Source: Herpomyces periplanetae
Taxonomy: Eukaryota; Ascomycota; Laboulbeniomycetes; Herpomycetales; Herpomycetaceae
NCBI GenBank assembly: GCA_009733715.1
Contig: WMKJ01000054.1
Span: 27,140 to 91,139 of the forward strand
Length of the DNA: 64,000 nucleotides
Reading direction: 5' to 3'
Positions 12,735-22,948 of the stretch are shown here, piece after piece; position 1 is the first letter of the stretch, and each line of letters starts with the position of its first letter. A program made the position numbers and the translations under genes. The notes beneath the pieces are model-generated. The model ran no database searches and was not told where the DNA came from. It saw nothing but the letters and a program-made list of their open reading frames with translations.

Positions 12735-15320
12735 CTATTCTGTGGTTAAGGTTTCAACTTCTTCGTTCGATTCTAAAGATTCATGTGCAATCGGTAGGCC
12801 GGAAGAATTTTGAAGAGTCAGTGCTTCAAATGTTTTGTCTATCATTTGTGTAAGACTCTTGTAGTACTGATCGGTCGAACTAGTTAACCTAGCTTGTTCG
12901 GCATGACCAGGCGAAGTGGGAGAGTTTGTGGTTGTGTTGGAAAATGTACGATCAGGCATTTCGGTATCATTAACGTCTGAAGATTCATATTTCAAGATCC
13001 GACGTAGAATGATAAAAAACTGATAAAGCAACTCGGAATAGGTTGAATGTGACGAACGATAAAATTTGGGGAGAGATTTTAGTAATGGTTGAATAATATG
13101 AAGTTGAAAGGTTGAAGGCCGTAGTGTTGTCGACTGTTGAGATGTATTATTCAAATCGAATAGAAGGGAGCCCAACGATTCTTGAGATATTAAATTTTTC
13201 GAAATACCGACTTGATGATAGAGACAAATAATTGATAAAACTAGGGTTAAAGTAGCTATTGCGCGTGCTGGTTCACAATGGGATTTTTGGAGGTATTCCC
13301 CTAAAGTTTGGTATACAAGGTTATCGTGAAACTGGAGGTAATGCTGAAGCAAAGAATAAGCCTGGGATTGATGGTCAGACGAGAGGGATTGGGTATCCTT
13401 ATGGGATGAAAAAGGGAAAGTGAGAAAGTGATTGAAGATTTCTCGAGTAAAGGTATTCGTGGCTGTGTCTGTGTACTGAGTGTGTAAGACGAGATTTTGG
13501 GATAAAGTATTGTCTGCAGCAAGGAGTATTGCCAGGCAAACTAAGGTTTCCCTTGCAAATGGATTAGAAGGAAAAATGGACAAGGCCGGCAAGAGTTCAG
13601 TGTGCTTGAGTATTGATGAAACAGGAAGAAATTGTAGAAGAGAAATGTGGATTTGCCAGACTTCCCGAAAATTTAAAAATGAGCCTGTACCTAGAAGAGT
13701 GATTGGCCGATAGCCAGGATTTCCGGGAGGTGGAACAGAATTAGTAGCGGAATTCTGGGTTGGTGAAGGAATCAGTCCAGCCCGTTTTGCCGTATCACAA
13801 ACACATTTTATGGTTAGGTCAATGCAATTGCTTGCCAGAGCATCAGATTGATGGTGTACTGTGTAAAGGGAAACATACCGAGCTAGGGCAGGGAAAAGCA
13901 ATTGTAAATTCATTTTTCTTTGATGTAAGGCGTTTTGTTCTCCATGAGAGATTCCTCGGTTCATCAGAAGTACATCGGATGATGTTAATAGTGTGAAGTC
14001 GGGAGACTTGTAGAACATATTACACAAATTATCATGCCATTTCCATTGTTTTGAAAATTCCAGACCAAGGTCTGCAGTATCAAGAAAGGGTATCTCGGCC
14101 AAATATTCCTTATTTTTAATAGATTCAGGGTGAGCGATTAATTCCCCTAATGTGTGGCATATTAACCGTAATGTGAGAACATCAGAATGGATTTTATCAA
14201 AGTTTCCTTCGTTCCAATCGGTACCGTCAATATCATGACATAAAGCAAACTGAAGCAGTCCTCGTGAATCCTTACCATGACCGTTGAGATTTAGAAATCG
14301 ACATCCTAGACTGGCCAATGGATTGCTATTTTGATCACGTATTGCAAAAGGTTTGGTGACAGTTTTCCAATCCATTTGAGCAATTACAGGTAAAATGGTT
14401 ATTAGTCTAGATCGAGAGGTTGAACGAATATTTTGTGAATTTAAACCTTGACACACTTCATCACAGTTTAGCTTTGTTAGGTCTTGAGGATTATCAGTGC
14501 TACGTTGAAAGGCTTGGAAAAAGTTGGCGTGGTCAGGATCAGGTTGAGTTAGGTTGGGGACAGAACACTGGGCAGTATCACAAGTTTGCAAAATAATTTT
14601 CAATGAGGTTTCATCGTAGAAGAATTTACGCCAAATTTGACATTCTGAAGCATTTTTACCGTTGGCCAAGTCAGCTTGAAGTAACTTGATGATAGCTTTC
14701 CCCGTTTGTTCGCTTATGCCTATGTCCCGAGTACATAACCATATGTATAATAAAACCTGCACTAGGCCATCAATTGCTACAACTCGAAGAGCTGAATCAA
14801 CATTTTGGGTTGCAGCACGCTGTATAAGATTTATTGACAAAGATCGAAATGGTAAAGTACATAACCCTCCCATGAGTGACAATGGATGAGCTATTGCAGA
14901 TGTTGTAGCATTTTTAGGCTTAACGTGTTCGACTGCACCACTTTCAAGCCAGTCTAGTATAGTTTGGATGGAAATGCACTTTGATAGTGTTTCGAGAAAA
15001 GTAGTAATGGACAGATCGAATTTTCCCGTTAAAACAATTCTTTTAATTTCAAGGCGAAATAAACTTTCCAACAAACTCATAGCTTCAGGTTCGTTGGGTC
15101 GTATTATTCCGTTACCAAGATTCTCTCGAACCAAGTAGAATAAGGTTTCGTCGGGGACTTTGCCCATCACAACTTCGTCACCGTCACTGTTATCATTCAA
15201 TAACATGGCTACGTGAACCAATAAATCTTCCCATAAAGTCATTGTATCCTTTTCTAACAACATGGCTATACGATAATCATGTAAACTTTTCTCGCTGATA
15301 CGACTTTTTGTACATTCCAC
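12735..15320 (-). CDS. Unassigned helical protein of about 860 residues
   Basis: A long open frame ending at 12735, convergent with SCH9. I do not recognise the family. The protein is mostly predicted-helical, Leu-rich and neutral, with repeated helix pairs such as PLSLMGGLCTLPFRSLSINL and AVDGL-like blocks, which suggests an ARM/HEAT-like scaffold. I saw no catalytic motif, signal peptide or clear membrane helix. A CENP-I/Mis6-like or glomulin-like scaffold was considered, but no diagnostic motif supports either. The 5' end is uncertain. The frame is open to a GTG at 15320 that directly follows an ATTAG acceptor-like sequence. One possible model adds a 9-nt exon (15398..15406, ATGATGCAC) through a 77-nt intron containing TCTAAC. 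The simplest alternative is the internal ATG at 15263. It shares a short divergent promoter with RPC31. Confidence 0.6.
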   Translation of the reverse strand: MECTKSRISEKSLHDYRIAMLLEKDTMTLWEDLLVHVAMLLNDNSDGDEVVMGKVPDETLFYLVRENLGNGIIRPNEPEAMSLLESLFRLEIKRIVLTGKFDLSITTFLETLSKCISIQTILDWLESGAVEHVKPKNATTSAIAHPLSLMGGLCTLPFRSLSINLIQRAATQNVDSALRVVAIDGLVQVLLYIWLCTRDIGISEQTGKAIIKLLQADLANGKNASECQIWRKFFYDETSLKIILQTCDTAQCSVPNLTQPDPDHANFFQAFQRSTDNPQDLTKLNCDEVCQGLNSQNIRSTSRSRLITILPVIAQMDWKTVTKPFAIRDQNSNPLASLGCRFLNLNGHGKDSRGLLQFALCHDIDGTDWNEGNFDKIHSDVLTLRLICHTLGELIAHPESIKNKEYLAEIPFLDTADLGLEFSKQWKWHDNLCNMFYKSPDFTLLTSSDVLLMNRGISHGEQNALHQRKMNLQLLFPALARYVSLYTVHHQSDALASNCIDLTIKCVCDTAKRAGLIPSPTQNSATNSVPPPGNPGYRPITLLGTGSFLNFREVWQIHISLLQFLPVSSILKHTELLPALSIFPSNPFARETLVCLAILLAADNTLSQNLVLHTQYTDTATNTFTREIFNHFLTFPFSSHKDTQSLSSDHQSQAYSLLQHYLQFHDNLVYQTLGEYLQKSHCEPARAIATLTLVLSIICLYHQVGISKNLISQESLGSLLFDLNNTSQQSTTLRPSTFQLHIIQPLLKSLPKFYRSSHSTYSELLYQFFIILRRILKYESSDVNDTEMPDRTFSNTTTNSPTSPGHAEQARLTSSTDQYYKSLTQMIDKTFEALTLQNSSGLPIAHESLESNEEVETLTTE

Positions 15321-15556
15321 CTAATCAATTCCCTTCAATTCTTTTACTGTAGCGTTAGACTAAAATACGTCCCCAGAATTTTATCGAAATCTTCTACGTG
15401 CATCATGTGACCTTGTTAACCGAGAGCGACCGCCAAAGTAGATGACTCAGCGGGGTTGAGGGTTTGGAGAGGGGAAGAAAGGCCCAAGGGTAGAATACGG
15501 GAAAGTTTTTCTTTAAGATTATCCATACCTGCAGGTTTGGGCGTGATTTAAGCAAT

Positions 15557-16648
15557 ATGCCACCTGCACGGAGGTTTACATCAGCGGGACATAAGAGTAC
15601 AAAGATTGACGGTATAGATTTACCGTGGGAATTTGGAGCGGAAGAAGATTCTTCCACGTTAAAAATTCAAGCTCAACCCGTTGATCTTTTTCCCGTGTTA
15701 CGCGTTTATCCACCCCGTCCAGCGCGACGAAGTGAATCGCGTACGACGGCGTACTTTATAAGTTTACGCGATCATATTAACAATGGACCCCTCTACGCAA
15801 CAATGTTAACCAATGTGGATTATTCACGGGCTCCCAAGGTTGGATCAGCGTACTCTAACGGTAATTCACAGAAAGCTCTTGATCTCTTTGAAGCTTTACC
15901 TACGTTTACCCATCGTTTTGAAAAAAATCGAAATCGAATTCCAAACTTTACAAAACTTTACAACCGTAAGTTAACAAGTGAAAGGGGAAGTAGGGAGGGA
16001 ATTGTTTGTGTATGGGTGTGTGTGTGTGTGCGAGTACTATTGAGTTTTGATGTTAACATGAAAGATAAATATTTAATGAAGTGTGTCTAACTTGTATGCG
16101 TGTATGTGTGACGACGTATAGCGATTAAGTATTATCCACGTGAGCTTTGGAGTGTGTTTGGTGTTAAAGCCGTGGATAGATTTGCGAGTGGAACGGGTAA
16201 TTTAACAACGGGAAAACTTCGAAGTGCACATGATATTGACAACGATGGTATATCTGGAGATGATATTGATCATAAAACATCCGATTTAGATGAAGATGAT
16301 GATTTGGATAGTGATGAAAATATTGAGGATGAGGATGGTAATATGGATGATGATGATGATGGCGACCCTGACGAAGAAGTATCAACGGCACGTCGTTTAG
16401 CGCGTAAGCGTAAAAATCGTCTTCTCCGAAAGCGCATGCTAAAAAATTTACCCGATACTATTGTTCGAGAATTGGATGAACAAGATGTCATTGTAGAAGA
16501 TGATGTATTTGACGAAGACGAAGATGATCCTGATGATGCCGATGATTATAATGCCGAACGCTACTTTGACCCTGGTGAAGAAGAAGATTACGCCAACGAC
16601 GTCGATGCCGACGCCGATGATGCCGAGCGCGGAACCTGGGATGACTAA
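15557..16648 (+). CDS. RPC31: RNA polymerase III subunit Rpc31 (RPC7 family)
   Basis: Two exons, 15557..15965 and 16122..16648, encode about 311 residues. The 156-nt intron (GTAAGT donor, TCTAAC branch, GTATAG acceptor) joins C|CG and restores the segment PIKYYPRELW. The N-terminus is a basic MPPARRF stretch. The last 150 residues are extremely rich in Asp and Glu and end in NAERYFDPGEEEDYANDVD, which fits the C-terminal acidic domain of Rpc31/POLR3G. This subunit belongs to the Pol III-specific Rpc82-Rpc34-Rpc31 trimer that acts in initiation on tRNA and 5S genes. Within the intron there is a GT-rich run at about 16008-16029. The gene converges on the FAM192A/Fyv6-domain gene, with a strong hairpin between the two stops. 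The call depends mainly on the acidic tail and the YYPRELW context. Confidence 0.72.
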
Positions 16649-16690
16649 TTTGGCATTTACCATCACGTGCTAGGTTGTTGTCCCGAGGCA

Positions 16691-16718
16691 CAGCCCGGTC
16701 AATCATGTGACCGGGCTG
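16691..16718. terminator. Perfect 11-bp hairpin between two convergent genes
   Basis: CAGCCCGGTCA (16691-16701) is followed by a 6-nt loop and its exact reverse complement TGACCGGGCTG (16708-16718). It lies between the stop codons of RPC31 (16648) and the Fyv6-domain gene (16765), so transcripts from both strands would carry it in their 3' untranslated part. The right half overlaps the octamer TCATGTGA. The structure is seen; a role in 3'-end formation is inference. Confidence 0.5.
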
Positions 16719-16764
16719 GTGTCACGACGGATCGGAGCGGCAAATCTACCGTCCGAAAGCCATA

Positions 16765-17924
16765 CTACGCTGAGTCATCAGATGAGTAGCCACTCAGGCC
16801 CAGGCCGAGACACGCTTTTTTTAAATTTCGAGGATCGGGATCGTCGACGAGGGAATTTGGAAGAGTTATGCTCATTGGATTGATTTTGGGGTTAGGGATG
16901 GGAGTATCGTGTGAAGGTTTATTTCGCTTTACATCATTTTTTGAGTCAGGATTGTTCGAATTTGTAAGTAAAGTCGAATTCGGAGGTAATCTCCGGTTGA
17001 TAAATGGATCCTTTGGTCTTTTAATCCATACTGCGTTTGCACTAATGTCGGGATTATTTGAGGGATCTGAGAATGATTGGTCAGATTGGGATATTTTAAC
17101 ATCGGGCGTGGATGATTCAATTTCAGTTGAAGCGAGATGAATACGACGCTTACGCGGTCTCCATACATCAGGATCAGCCAAGGCTAATTGTTCGGCGTCA
17201 CGATTTGCGCTAATCTGTTGTTGAGTGTCCCGATCAATAGTTTCTTGAACGCGTCGGAATGTTTGCAATTGCGCCATAGTATCTTGCTCGAGAGCTAATT
17301 CTCGTGCACGTTCAGCAGTGTCTAAACCAGCCAAAAAATCGATTTCATCGGCATCCAAACTACGATATTGATGCTTTAGTTTCATTGATTCTTCGTACGC
17401 ATCTTGTTTAGCAGCTGTGAATTAATTGATCAGTTGTAAGTTGAAATCCTCCATTTTTATTAGTGTAACGTAGAATTTATGTCTTATATGCAACAAAACC
17501 AGTTTGTGGATTTTAACTAACCTTTGTTAGCCTGTAAAACTTCGTAAAGACTGCGATGTTCATTTGGACCATTTTCCATGCGAATTTGTTCTTCACGCGC
17601 TTTTCGTTGAGCAAGTTCTCGATTAACTCGAGACCAATCGTCCATTTCGCAATCGTCATCATCGTTTATAATGTCAGAGTTCACGTTAATAGCTGGGCGT
17701 CGGGATACATTACGCTCGTTACTTGTGATATTAGTATAGGCTTTGACGGCCAAGTCATCTTCATCGATATCGCTCCCCTCTAGTACTATCTGCGCTGAGT
17801 TGGTAGAAGGCAGGTTGTTTAAACCACTTTGAACGTCGGTAGATGAATCCAAGTATGCGATACCGGATGAAAGGAAGCGCGGTGGCGCGGATTCATTTTC
17901 ATTCCATGGATCTCGAGGCATCAT
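16765..17924 (-). CDS. FAM192A/Fyv6-domain nuclear protein
   Basis: Two exons, complement(17522..17924 then 16765..17414), joined by a 107-nt intron with GTTAGT donor and CACAG acceptor in phase G|CT. The central segment REEQIRMENGPNEHRSLYEVLQANK continues after splicing as AAKQDAYEESMKLKHQYRSLDADEIDFL. This is the hallmark of the FAM192A/Fyv6 N-terminal domain: RSLYE-LQ, then a K-rich helix, then L-D-x-D-E-x-x-F-L. Family members include human PSME3IP1 and yeast Fyv6, a second-step splicing factor. A basic KPRKRR-like patch (RPRKRRIHL) and a polar C-terminus follow. With the ATG at 17924 the product is about 350 residues. The frame stays open to about 18002, and a TATAAG acceptor-like site before 17966 suggests an unresolved upstream exon. 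A weak family match is possible. Confidence 0.65.
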
Positions 17925-18549
17925 TTTACGCCATTCACTTAACTTGAAAGTTTTCTTGTCAACCTTATAATTTTGCCCAAGTGCGCATATAAACCCTGGC
18001 AAGGTTGACGTGAAATGAGTGACTTGGTGTGATACGGGGAGAGGTGTAAAGGAGGGAAGAATAGAGTGGTTTCACGTTACTCTGAAAAGTTTGTCCAAGT
18101 TGTTGCGAAAACATTAACTCTAGAGCATAGGCGTGTGTTCGCGTATTCCGAATATTTAACAAGCAAGACAATAAGAACAGGTATGTATGAGTGTGTATAT
18201 TATCTCGCTTAAACAACGATAGAATGGAGATTTTTGGATGAAGAATTAACCGGGGATAAATAGCCGCTAACGGTAAAGGCTGGTGCAGGAAAGGAGTGAT
18301 ATTAAGCTCAACGGATTAATGTAACTGCCTTTGGTCATAACATACAAGGTGAGTGAGATGGGAAAGGTAACGATAAGGGTTGTACGAAAGGAGCAGAGTA
18401 TTTAGTGCGGTCCAACAAGTGAGTTTGCATTCACGATTAGGTTCGCGCGGGGTAGACGAGAAGATGGATGAGAAAGTTTACGTCTTCGAAAATCTGATCA
18501 GGCACACAGCACAGATTCAAACGGATATTGAAGACGGGATGATCCTGGA
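17925..18549. other. Region upstream of the Fyv6-domain gene
   Basis: About 600 bases between the placed ATG of the Fyv6-domain gene and the GPN1 stop. It probably holds one more 5' exon of the Fyv6-domain gene on the minus strand plus the promoter. I could not choose among several splice sites. No other feature is seen. Confidence 0.4.
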
Positions 18550-20046
18550 TTATGTGATGCGCGAAGAAGTAAAGACAGTTGATGTTGGAGCAGTGGTAGA
18601 TTTGTTTGGATCATCATCACCGGATAATGAGGCATACGTGTCAAAATCCGTGTTGTCCACATCAAAGTCTAAAAAGTCATTATCTTGAGTATCGCCAAAA
18701 TCGTCGATATCTTCAAAATCAGGGTCGACGTTAAGGGATACGGTTGGTTCGGGATTAAGATTGTGGGGAGCTGTAGTGGGATTTGGAAGAGTAGAATCGA
18801 TATGAATTTCTCGCATTAGACGGGCCATTTCACGTTCTCGTTGACTGGCGGCACGCTGTTCACGTTGAAGTTTTTCACGCTTCAAGCGAGGAGCATAGTA
18901 ACGAATGAATTCTTGACGTTTTTCTTCGATTGCTTCAAAGAAATCACTCATGCCGGCACCGTTGTAAGCCGATACACCGACTACGCGTAAAGCGTTATAA
19001 AATTCATCGAGGACAAGAGACATACTCTGAGTTAACGATGACATGTACCCGGATGCATCGATAGTAGCTTCGGCGGTGTTACCATTGGATTCGTTGGCTA
19101 CAGCAGCGTGAAAGGTTTCCCAATCGCGCATCCATGAAATGCATCGTGCTACCAAATCGCCATTATCGGGGGTGGGATCTTCGAGGGCATTAATTTGATG
19201 ATTGATAGGTGAAATGGGAGCGCGAACATCACTTTTATTGAATACTAGAACCATGGGTAAGTTAGTCCGATATAAGATGCTAACAGCATGTAACATGTTG
19301 GCCATGAAAGTTGCTGTATTGGAAGCAGCTCGTGGTGTATCGATGATAAATGCTACAACAGTTGGCATACAGGTTGCTAAGGAAGAGAGGAAGATTGCCG
19401 ATGAAGCTGACCAGGTGAAGACTTCAATTTGTCCGGGCGTGTCGATGAGTAAATGGCGTGTACATGGTGGAGTAGAATTTGGTTGATCATCAGTAGTTTG
19501 CTTTTGAGGAAAATGGAACCGCTTTTCTATTAAACTGATGATCTGATCGATTTTGGTAGCGAAAAGGTTCATGCTGGTTAAAATCCCTCCGTTTGGTCCT
19601 AAACCGTATTCGCGCATTACCCGTTTATAGTTGACGCTATCACGAATGTCGATATTACAGTCAAATGGTACTTTGCTGACAGCCGGATCAAGGTTTATGA
19701 CATAGGGAGGAGATACAGGAGAAGATGAGTTGTCGATACAGGTGTCAGTGCCAGTGTCAGTGCCAGTGCCAGTGCCAGTGCCAGTGCCAGTGCCAGTGCT
19801 AGTGCTAGTGCTAGTGCCAGTTCCGCAGCCAGTGGTATTATCATCATCATTATCACCATTTTTTAGCGTGTATAAATGCGAGATGGCCCGCTGCAAAAAC
19901 GTGGTTTTTCCTGAGCCTGCCATTCCGATCACTACCACTGCGACGGGTCCCGGATCTGGCTTTGACCCTGAAATGCTCGTAATGTTTGATTTGTTCATAG
20001 TAACAGGATGAATTTGTGCTGTCATGACCCGATTTACTTCCACCAT
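18550..20046 (-). CDS. GPN1: GPN-loop GTPase 1 (Npa3 type)
   Basis: Single-exon gene of 498 residues from the ATG at 20046. The P-loop GMAGSGKTT is at about 41-49. The Gly-Pro-Asn motif that defines the family is in YGLGPNGG (about 150-152). NLDPAV, the switch region LIDTPGQIEVFTWS and the base-recognition NKSD follow in order, ahead of the WMRDWETF and MSLVLDEFY helices. GPN1 forms heterodimers with GPN2/GPN3 and is needed to assemble and import RNA polymerase II. An insertion of about 30 residues made of Thr-Gly, Thr-Ser and Thr-Asp dipeptides (about 73-103) sits between the P-loop helix and NLDP; it is encoded by a hexanucleotide minisatellite. The last 100 residues are charged and end in an acidic DFEDIDDFGD stretch, typical of the eukaryotic GPN1 tail. 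Confidence 0.92.
   Translation of the reverse strand: MVEVNRVMTAQIHPVTMNKSNITSISGSKPDPGPVAVVVIGMAGSGKTTFLQRAISHLYTLKNGDNDDDNTTGCGTGTSTSTSTGTGTGTGTGTGTDTGTDTCIDNSSSPVSPPYVINLDPAVSKVPFDCNIDIRDSVNYKRVMREYGLGPNGGILTSMNLFATKIDQIISLIEKRFHFPQKQTTDDQPNSTPPCTRHLLIDTPGQIEVFTWSASSAIFLSSLATCMPTVVAFIIDTPRAASNTATFMANMLHAVSILYRTNLPMVLVFNKSDVRAPISPINHQINALEDPTPDNGDLVARCISWMRDWETFHAAVANESNGNTAEATIDASGYMSSLTQSMSLVLDEFYNALRVVGVSAYNGAGMSDFFEAIEEKRQEFIRYYAPRLKREKLQREQRAASQREREMARLMREIHIDSTLPNPTTAPHNLNPEPTVSLNVDPDFEDIDDFGDTQDNDFLDFDVDNTDFDTYASLSGDDDPNKSTTAPTSTVFTSSRIT
19738..19822. repeat. Hexanucleotide minisatellite inside GPN1
   Basis: About 13 tandem copies of GCCAGT-like units (variants GTCAGT and GCTAGT) on the + strand. 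Read on the minus strand they give the alternating Thr-Gly/Thr-Ser/Thr-Asp run in GPN1. The unit length is a multiple of three, so copy-number change keeps the frame. Confidence 0.85.
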
Positions 20047-20302
20047 ATCATCCGTTCAAGTAGAGCGCGCCCGGCAGCTCGTGAAATCTTTCCGCCGTCC
20101 AACTCAGCCTGCAAAGCCGCGTTGCCGATCACGGGATGTGGCTGAGCACTCGCAGCGGGAATTTTACGCGTTTGAAGAGTCGACTTGGAAGATTTTTTCT
20201 TTCTTCAAGCCCTTGTACTGGATCAAGCGGTATATTTCACCAATTACCGGGGAATTGAGTATAAAGGTTTTACATTTACTATGCACATAAAGTTCATTTT
20301 AT

Positions 20303-22948
20303 TTATCTAATATTATTTGGAACTTTTTTGTTATTCCGCATCATAACAGCGTTAACTGTACCAGATATTTCAACAGGCTCTGGTAATTCATAATACTTTA
20401 AGGAACCATACTTTGTATGTGATGCCTTCGCAACGTTATCTTTCATATCATGCCACCGTTGAATTAAATCATTGGCCTGTTTAGGTTTAATGGATTGATT
20501 AATAGTACCAATGGTTATATGGGCGTAATGGTTAACCGAATTAATTCTGACTGGAGCGTTGTCGGGATGTGTTAAGGTAAAACTGTGAAGTTGCACAATA
20601 AAACACATTATTTCATCATCCCATAGGAGATGCGTAAGGCGAACAAACCCTTTCGCAAACGTTAATTGAGGATCTGATAGTACCGGCGATGTTTGCAACG
20701 CTACACAGGAGACAGCTTGTCGCCATAAGTTACAAAGATGCCCCCAATATGACGCGTTCGTTTGTTCTTGAGAACGGTGGATCAAGGTTACGTGAAAGGA
20801 CTTTTGTATGCGGTTATTGACTCTAAGCGTATGATACATCATGGAACCCGATTGACAAAATGGAAACAACGCAGTTAACTGATCATGAACATCCTTTTCG
20901 GCCAACCTAACACCAAAATACTCGATTTTACCGGGGGTAAGCGGGTCAGTAGCGGGTATAGATGGATGCGAAGCGGAGCCTGAGCGTGTAATCTTAATCG
21001 CGTCAACGCATGAAGTGAGACTTTCGTTAATCACGCGTGTCACAGCATGCGATAAATCGGAGTCAGTTGGCAATGAATTAATTGTATCCGCTGCTACTAC
21101 GGAATTCTTCGTTGTCGCTGTACCGGGAAAGATACCGGGGTAGCAAGCGTATAACTTCGTTACAATGGATCGCAAATTCTCAAGCGGGGTAGCAAGAGGA
21201 GATAATTCGATGGCCAATTTAAATTGTGAATCGGGTAAATGGCCCATGTCTAACGCTTCGAAACGGCTTATGAAACCATTCATTATAGTATCAACTTGCT
21301 GTTCACCAAGTTGATTCGCTCGAATAGTCTGATGATTATCACCGCGGCGTAAAACGCGTGATCTCAACTCAAAGCGTAGACGTGATAATTCCTCTTCCCG
21401 ATGTGCAAAGTGTAACGCAATAAACGTTGCCGTTGGGATTTGTTGGGAAATTTGTGAGATGATTTGCTGCCTTTCCCGTTTCTGATGGTTATTGCGGTCA
21501 ATAATAACAACAGGATATCGTGATGCTGCATTCAGAGTGGACCGTAGAAGGGATGCCCATTTGCCCCGTTTTCCCGGCATATCATCATTTTGAACATGGG
21601 CCCAAGGAAATAGACTCATCAACGCACGCGATAACGTCGTTTTACCACAGCCAATAGTAGCAATTGGCACGAGAAATACATTCTTCTTAATTGAAGGATC
21701 GGATGGTAACGGCAACAGATAAGGTTCAAGGTTTGATTGCTGAGAGGAAGATTGTTCAGCGGATCGTATAATATCGGAATTTTGTAGTGAGCGAGATTGG
21801 ATGAACTCATTACGTAGGGAGATAATTCCATGATTATGAAGATATGCCTCCTTAAGTTCAGGGTTAGTGTTAAACTTTCGTCGGGCAAACTCAAGATAAT
21901 CTTGGGTTAATTGTCGATGATTGTTCAAGGTGGGGGATTTACCCTTAATCATAGCTTTGGTTGCTTCGCGCCACTGACGGTACATGAGATAAGGTTGATC
22001 GAATTTAAATTTAAAGAACCAGTCAACAGGTGGAGACGATGGAGAAGATGCTGTTGAGTGACACCGAATAACGAACCCTTCGGTGTCGCGCCCTTGATAT
22101 GAACCGGTTTTCGTGGAATCTAAGAGAAAGCTACGCAAAGAGGGCACATCGTTAAACGTGGTATACTGCAAAGGGATGAAGCCCCATTCCAATGCGAATT
22201 GATGAATTAAAGTGGGGTGAAAAGTGTGGAAAAGGGGAAGATTTAAGTTAATACCGTGCAAATAGAGACCAGCTGTGGAAGGGGGATAAGGTAAAACGTG
22301 CTCTTCAAATTCATCATCACACATTTCCGCAACGGCAGTAGCATTCATTTGGTAAAGACGACGGGCTAAATCTGCGGGGGATTTTTGACATTTTTGCAAA
22401 AGTCGATTAACCAGTTTATTACCCCATGCAGCGTGAGAATGACGGTCAAGATTATCGTGGCCTTTTGCCGTGACGGGATCGATTGTATGAATATTTATAA
22501 CATGTTTACTACATACTAGCAAAGTATCATCGTCTAAACCAGCGAGGAAGATAATACAGCCGTTCTCTTTGATAGTAAGATGATACGGAGGTTGTGTATT
22601 GGCCTGTATTTCCGGCCAGCGAGTTTTGGTTAATTCATCAACATTAAAGAATTTATCGTAGCCACGGGCCGCTATTGCTTGAGTTCCATTGAGTAACTGG
22701 TAAGTGAACAGTCCACGGGCCATAGTGGGTAAACAAGGCGATTTATACTGCCATTCGTTAATACGCCAACTGTCTATGGTACGGCCTGACGGTAAAGTGA
22801 AGGAATGCTTTTTTAGAGGAGCAGTACGAGTCGATGCGGAGGCAGCAGCATGTTCTAATTGACGTATGAATTCAGCCGTGATGTGTAGATCCTGAGGGAT
22901 ATGAGGAGCAACGAGGGACGTGCGGCGGTCAGACTCGGTACAAGCCAT
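20303..22948 (-). CDS. TRL1: Fungal-type tRNA ligase (ligase-kinase-cyclic phosphodiesterase)
   Basis: Single-exon gene of 881 residues from the ATG at 22948 (MACTESDRR); upstream frame lacks another ATG. The adenylyltransferase domain carries the nucleotidyl-lysine motif KENG at about 127-130, EGFVIR (about 290) and KFKF (about 313). The kinase P-loop IGCGKTT lies at about 432-438. The C-terminal 2H phosphoesterase domain carries two HxT motifs, HVT (about 719) and HIT (about 810). All three activities of Trl1 are therefore represented. The enzyme heals and seals tRNA halves after intron removal and joins HAC1-type mRNA in the unfolded-protein response. This three-domain form is specific to fungi, which helps place the organism. 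All key motifs are intact. Confidence 0.93.
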   Translation of the reverse strand: MACTESDRRTSLVAPHIPQDLHITAEFIRQLEHAAASASTRTAPLKKHSFTLPSGRTIDSWRINEWQYKSPCLPTMARGLFTYQLLNGTQAIAARGYDKFFNVDELTKTRWPEIQANTQPPYHLTIKENGCIIFLAGLDDDTLLVCSKHVINIHTIDPVTAKGHDNLDRHSHAAWGNKLVNRLLQKCQKSPADLARRLYQMNATAVAEMCDDEFEEHVLPYPPSTAGLYLHGINLNLPLFHTFHPTLIHQFALEWGFIPLQYTTFNDVPSLRSFLLDSTKTGSYQGRDTEGFVIRCHSTASSPSSPPVDWFFKFKFDQPYLMYRQWREATKAMIKGKSPTLNNHRQLTQDYLEFARRKFNTNPELKEAYLHNHGIISLRNEFIQSRSLQNSDIIRSAEQSSSQQSNLEPYLLPLPSDPSIKKNVFLVPIATIGCGKTTLSRALMSLFPWAHVQNDDMPGKRGKWASLLRSTLNAASRYPVVIIDRNNHQKRERQQIISQISQQIPTATFIALHFAHREEELSRLRFELRSRVLRRGDNHQTIRANQLGEQQVDTIMNGFISRFEALDMGHLPDSQFKLAIELSPLATPLENLRSIVTKLYACYPGIFPGTATTKNSVVAADTINSLPTDSDLSHAVTRVINESLTSCVDAIKITRSGSASHPSIPATDPLTPGKIEYFGVRLAEKDVHDQLTALFPFCQSGSMMYHTLRVNNRIQKSFHVTLIHRSQEQTNASYWGHLCNLWRQAVSCVALQTSPVLSDPQLTFAKGFVRLTHLLWDDEIMCFIVQLHSFTLTHPDNAPVRINSVNHYAHITIGTINQSIKPKQANDLIQRWHDMKDNVAKASHTKYGSLKYYELPEPVEISGTVNAVMMRNNKKVPNNIR

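Noticed and set aside
20024-20290. 88-residue + strand frame starting at an ATG and overlapping the GPN1 start head-to-head
   Set aside because: It overlaps the GPN1 5' end and would have no promoter of its own; no family match.
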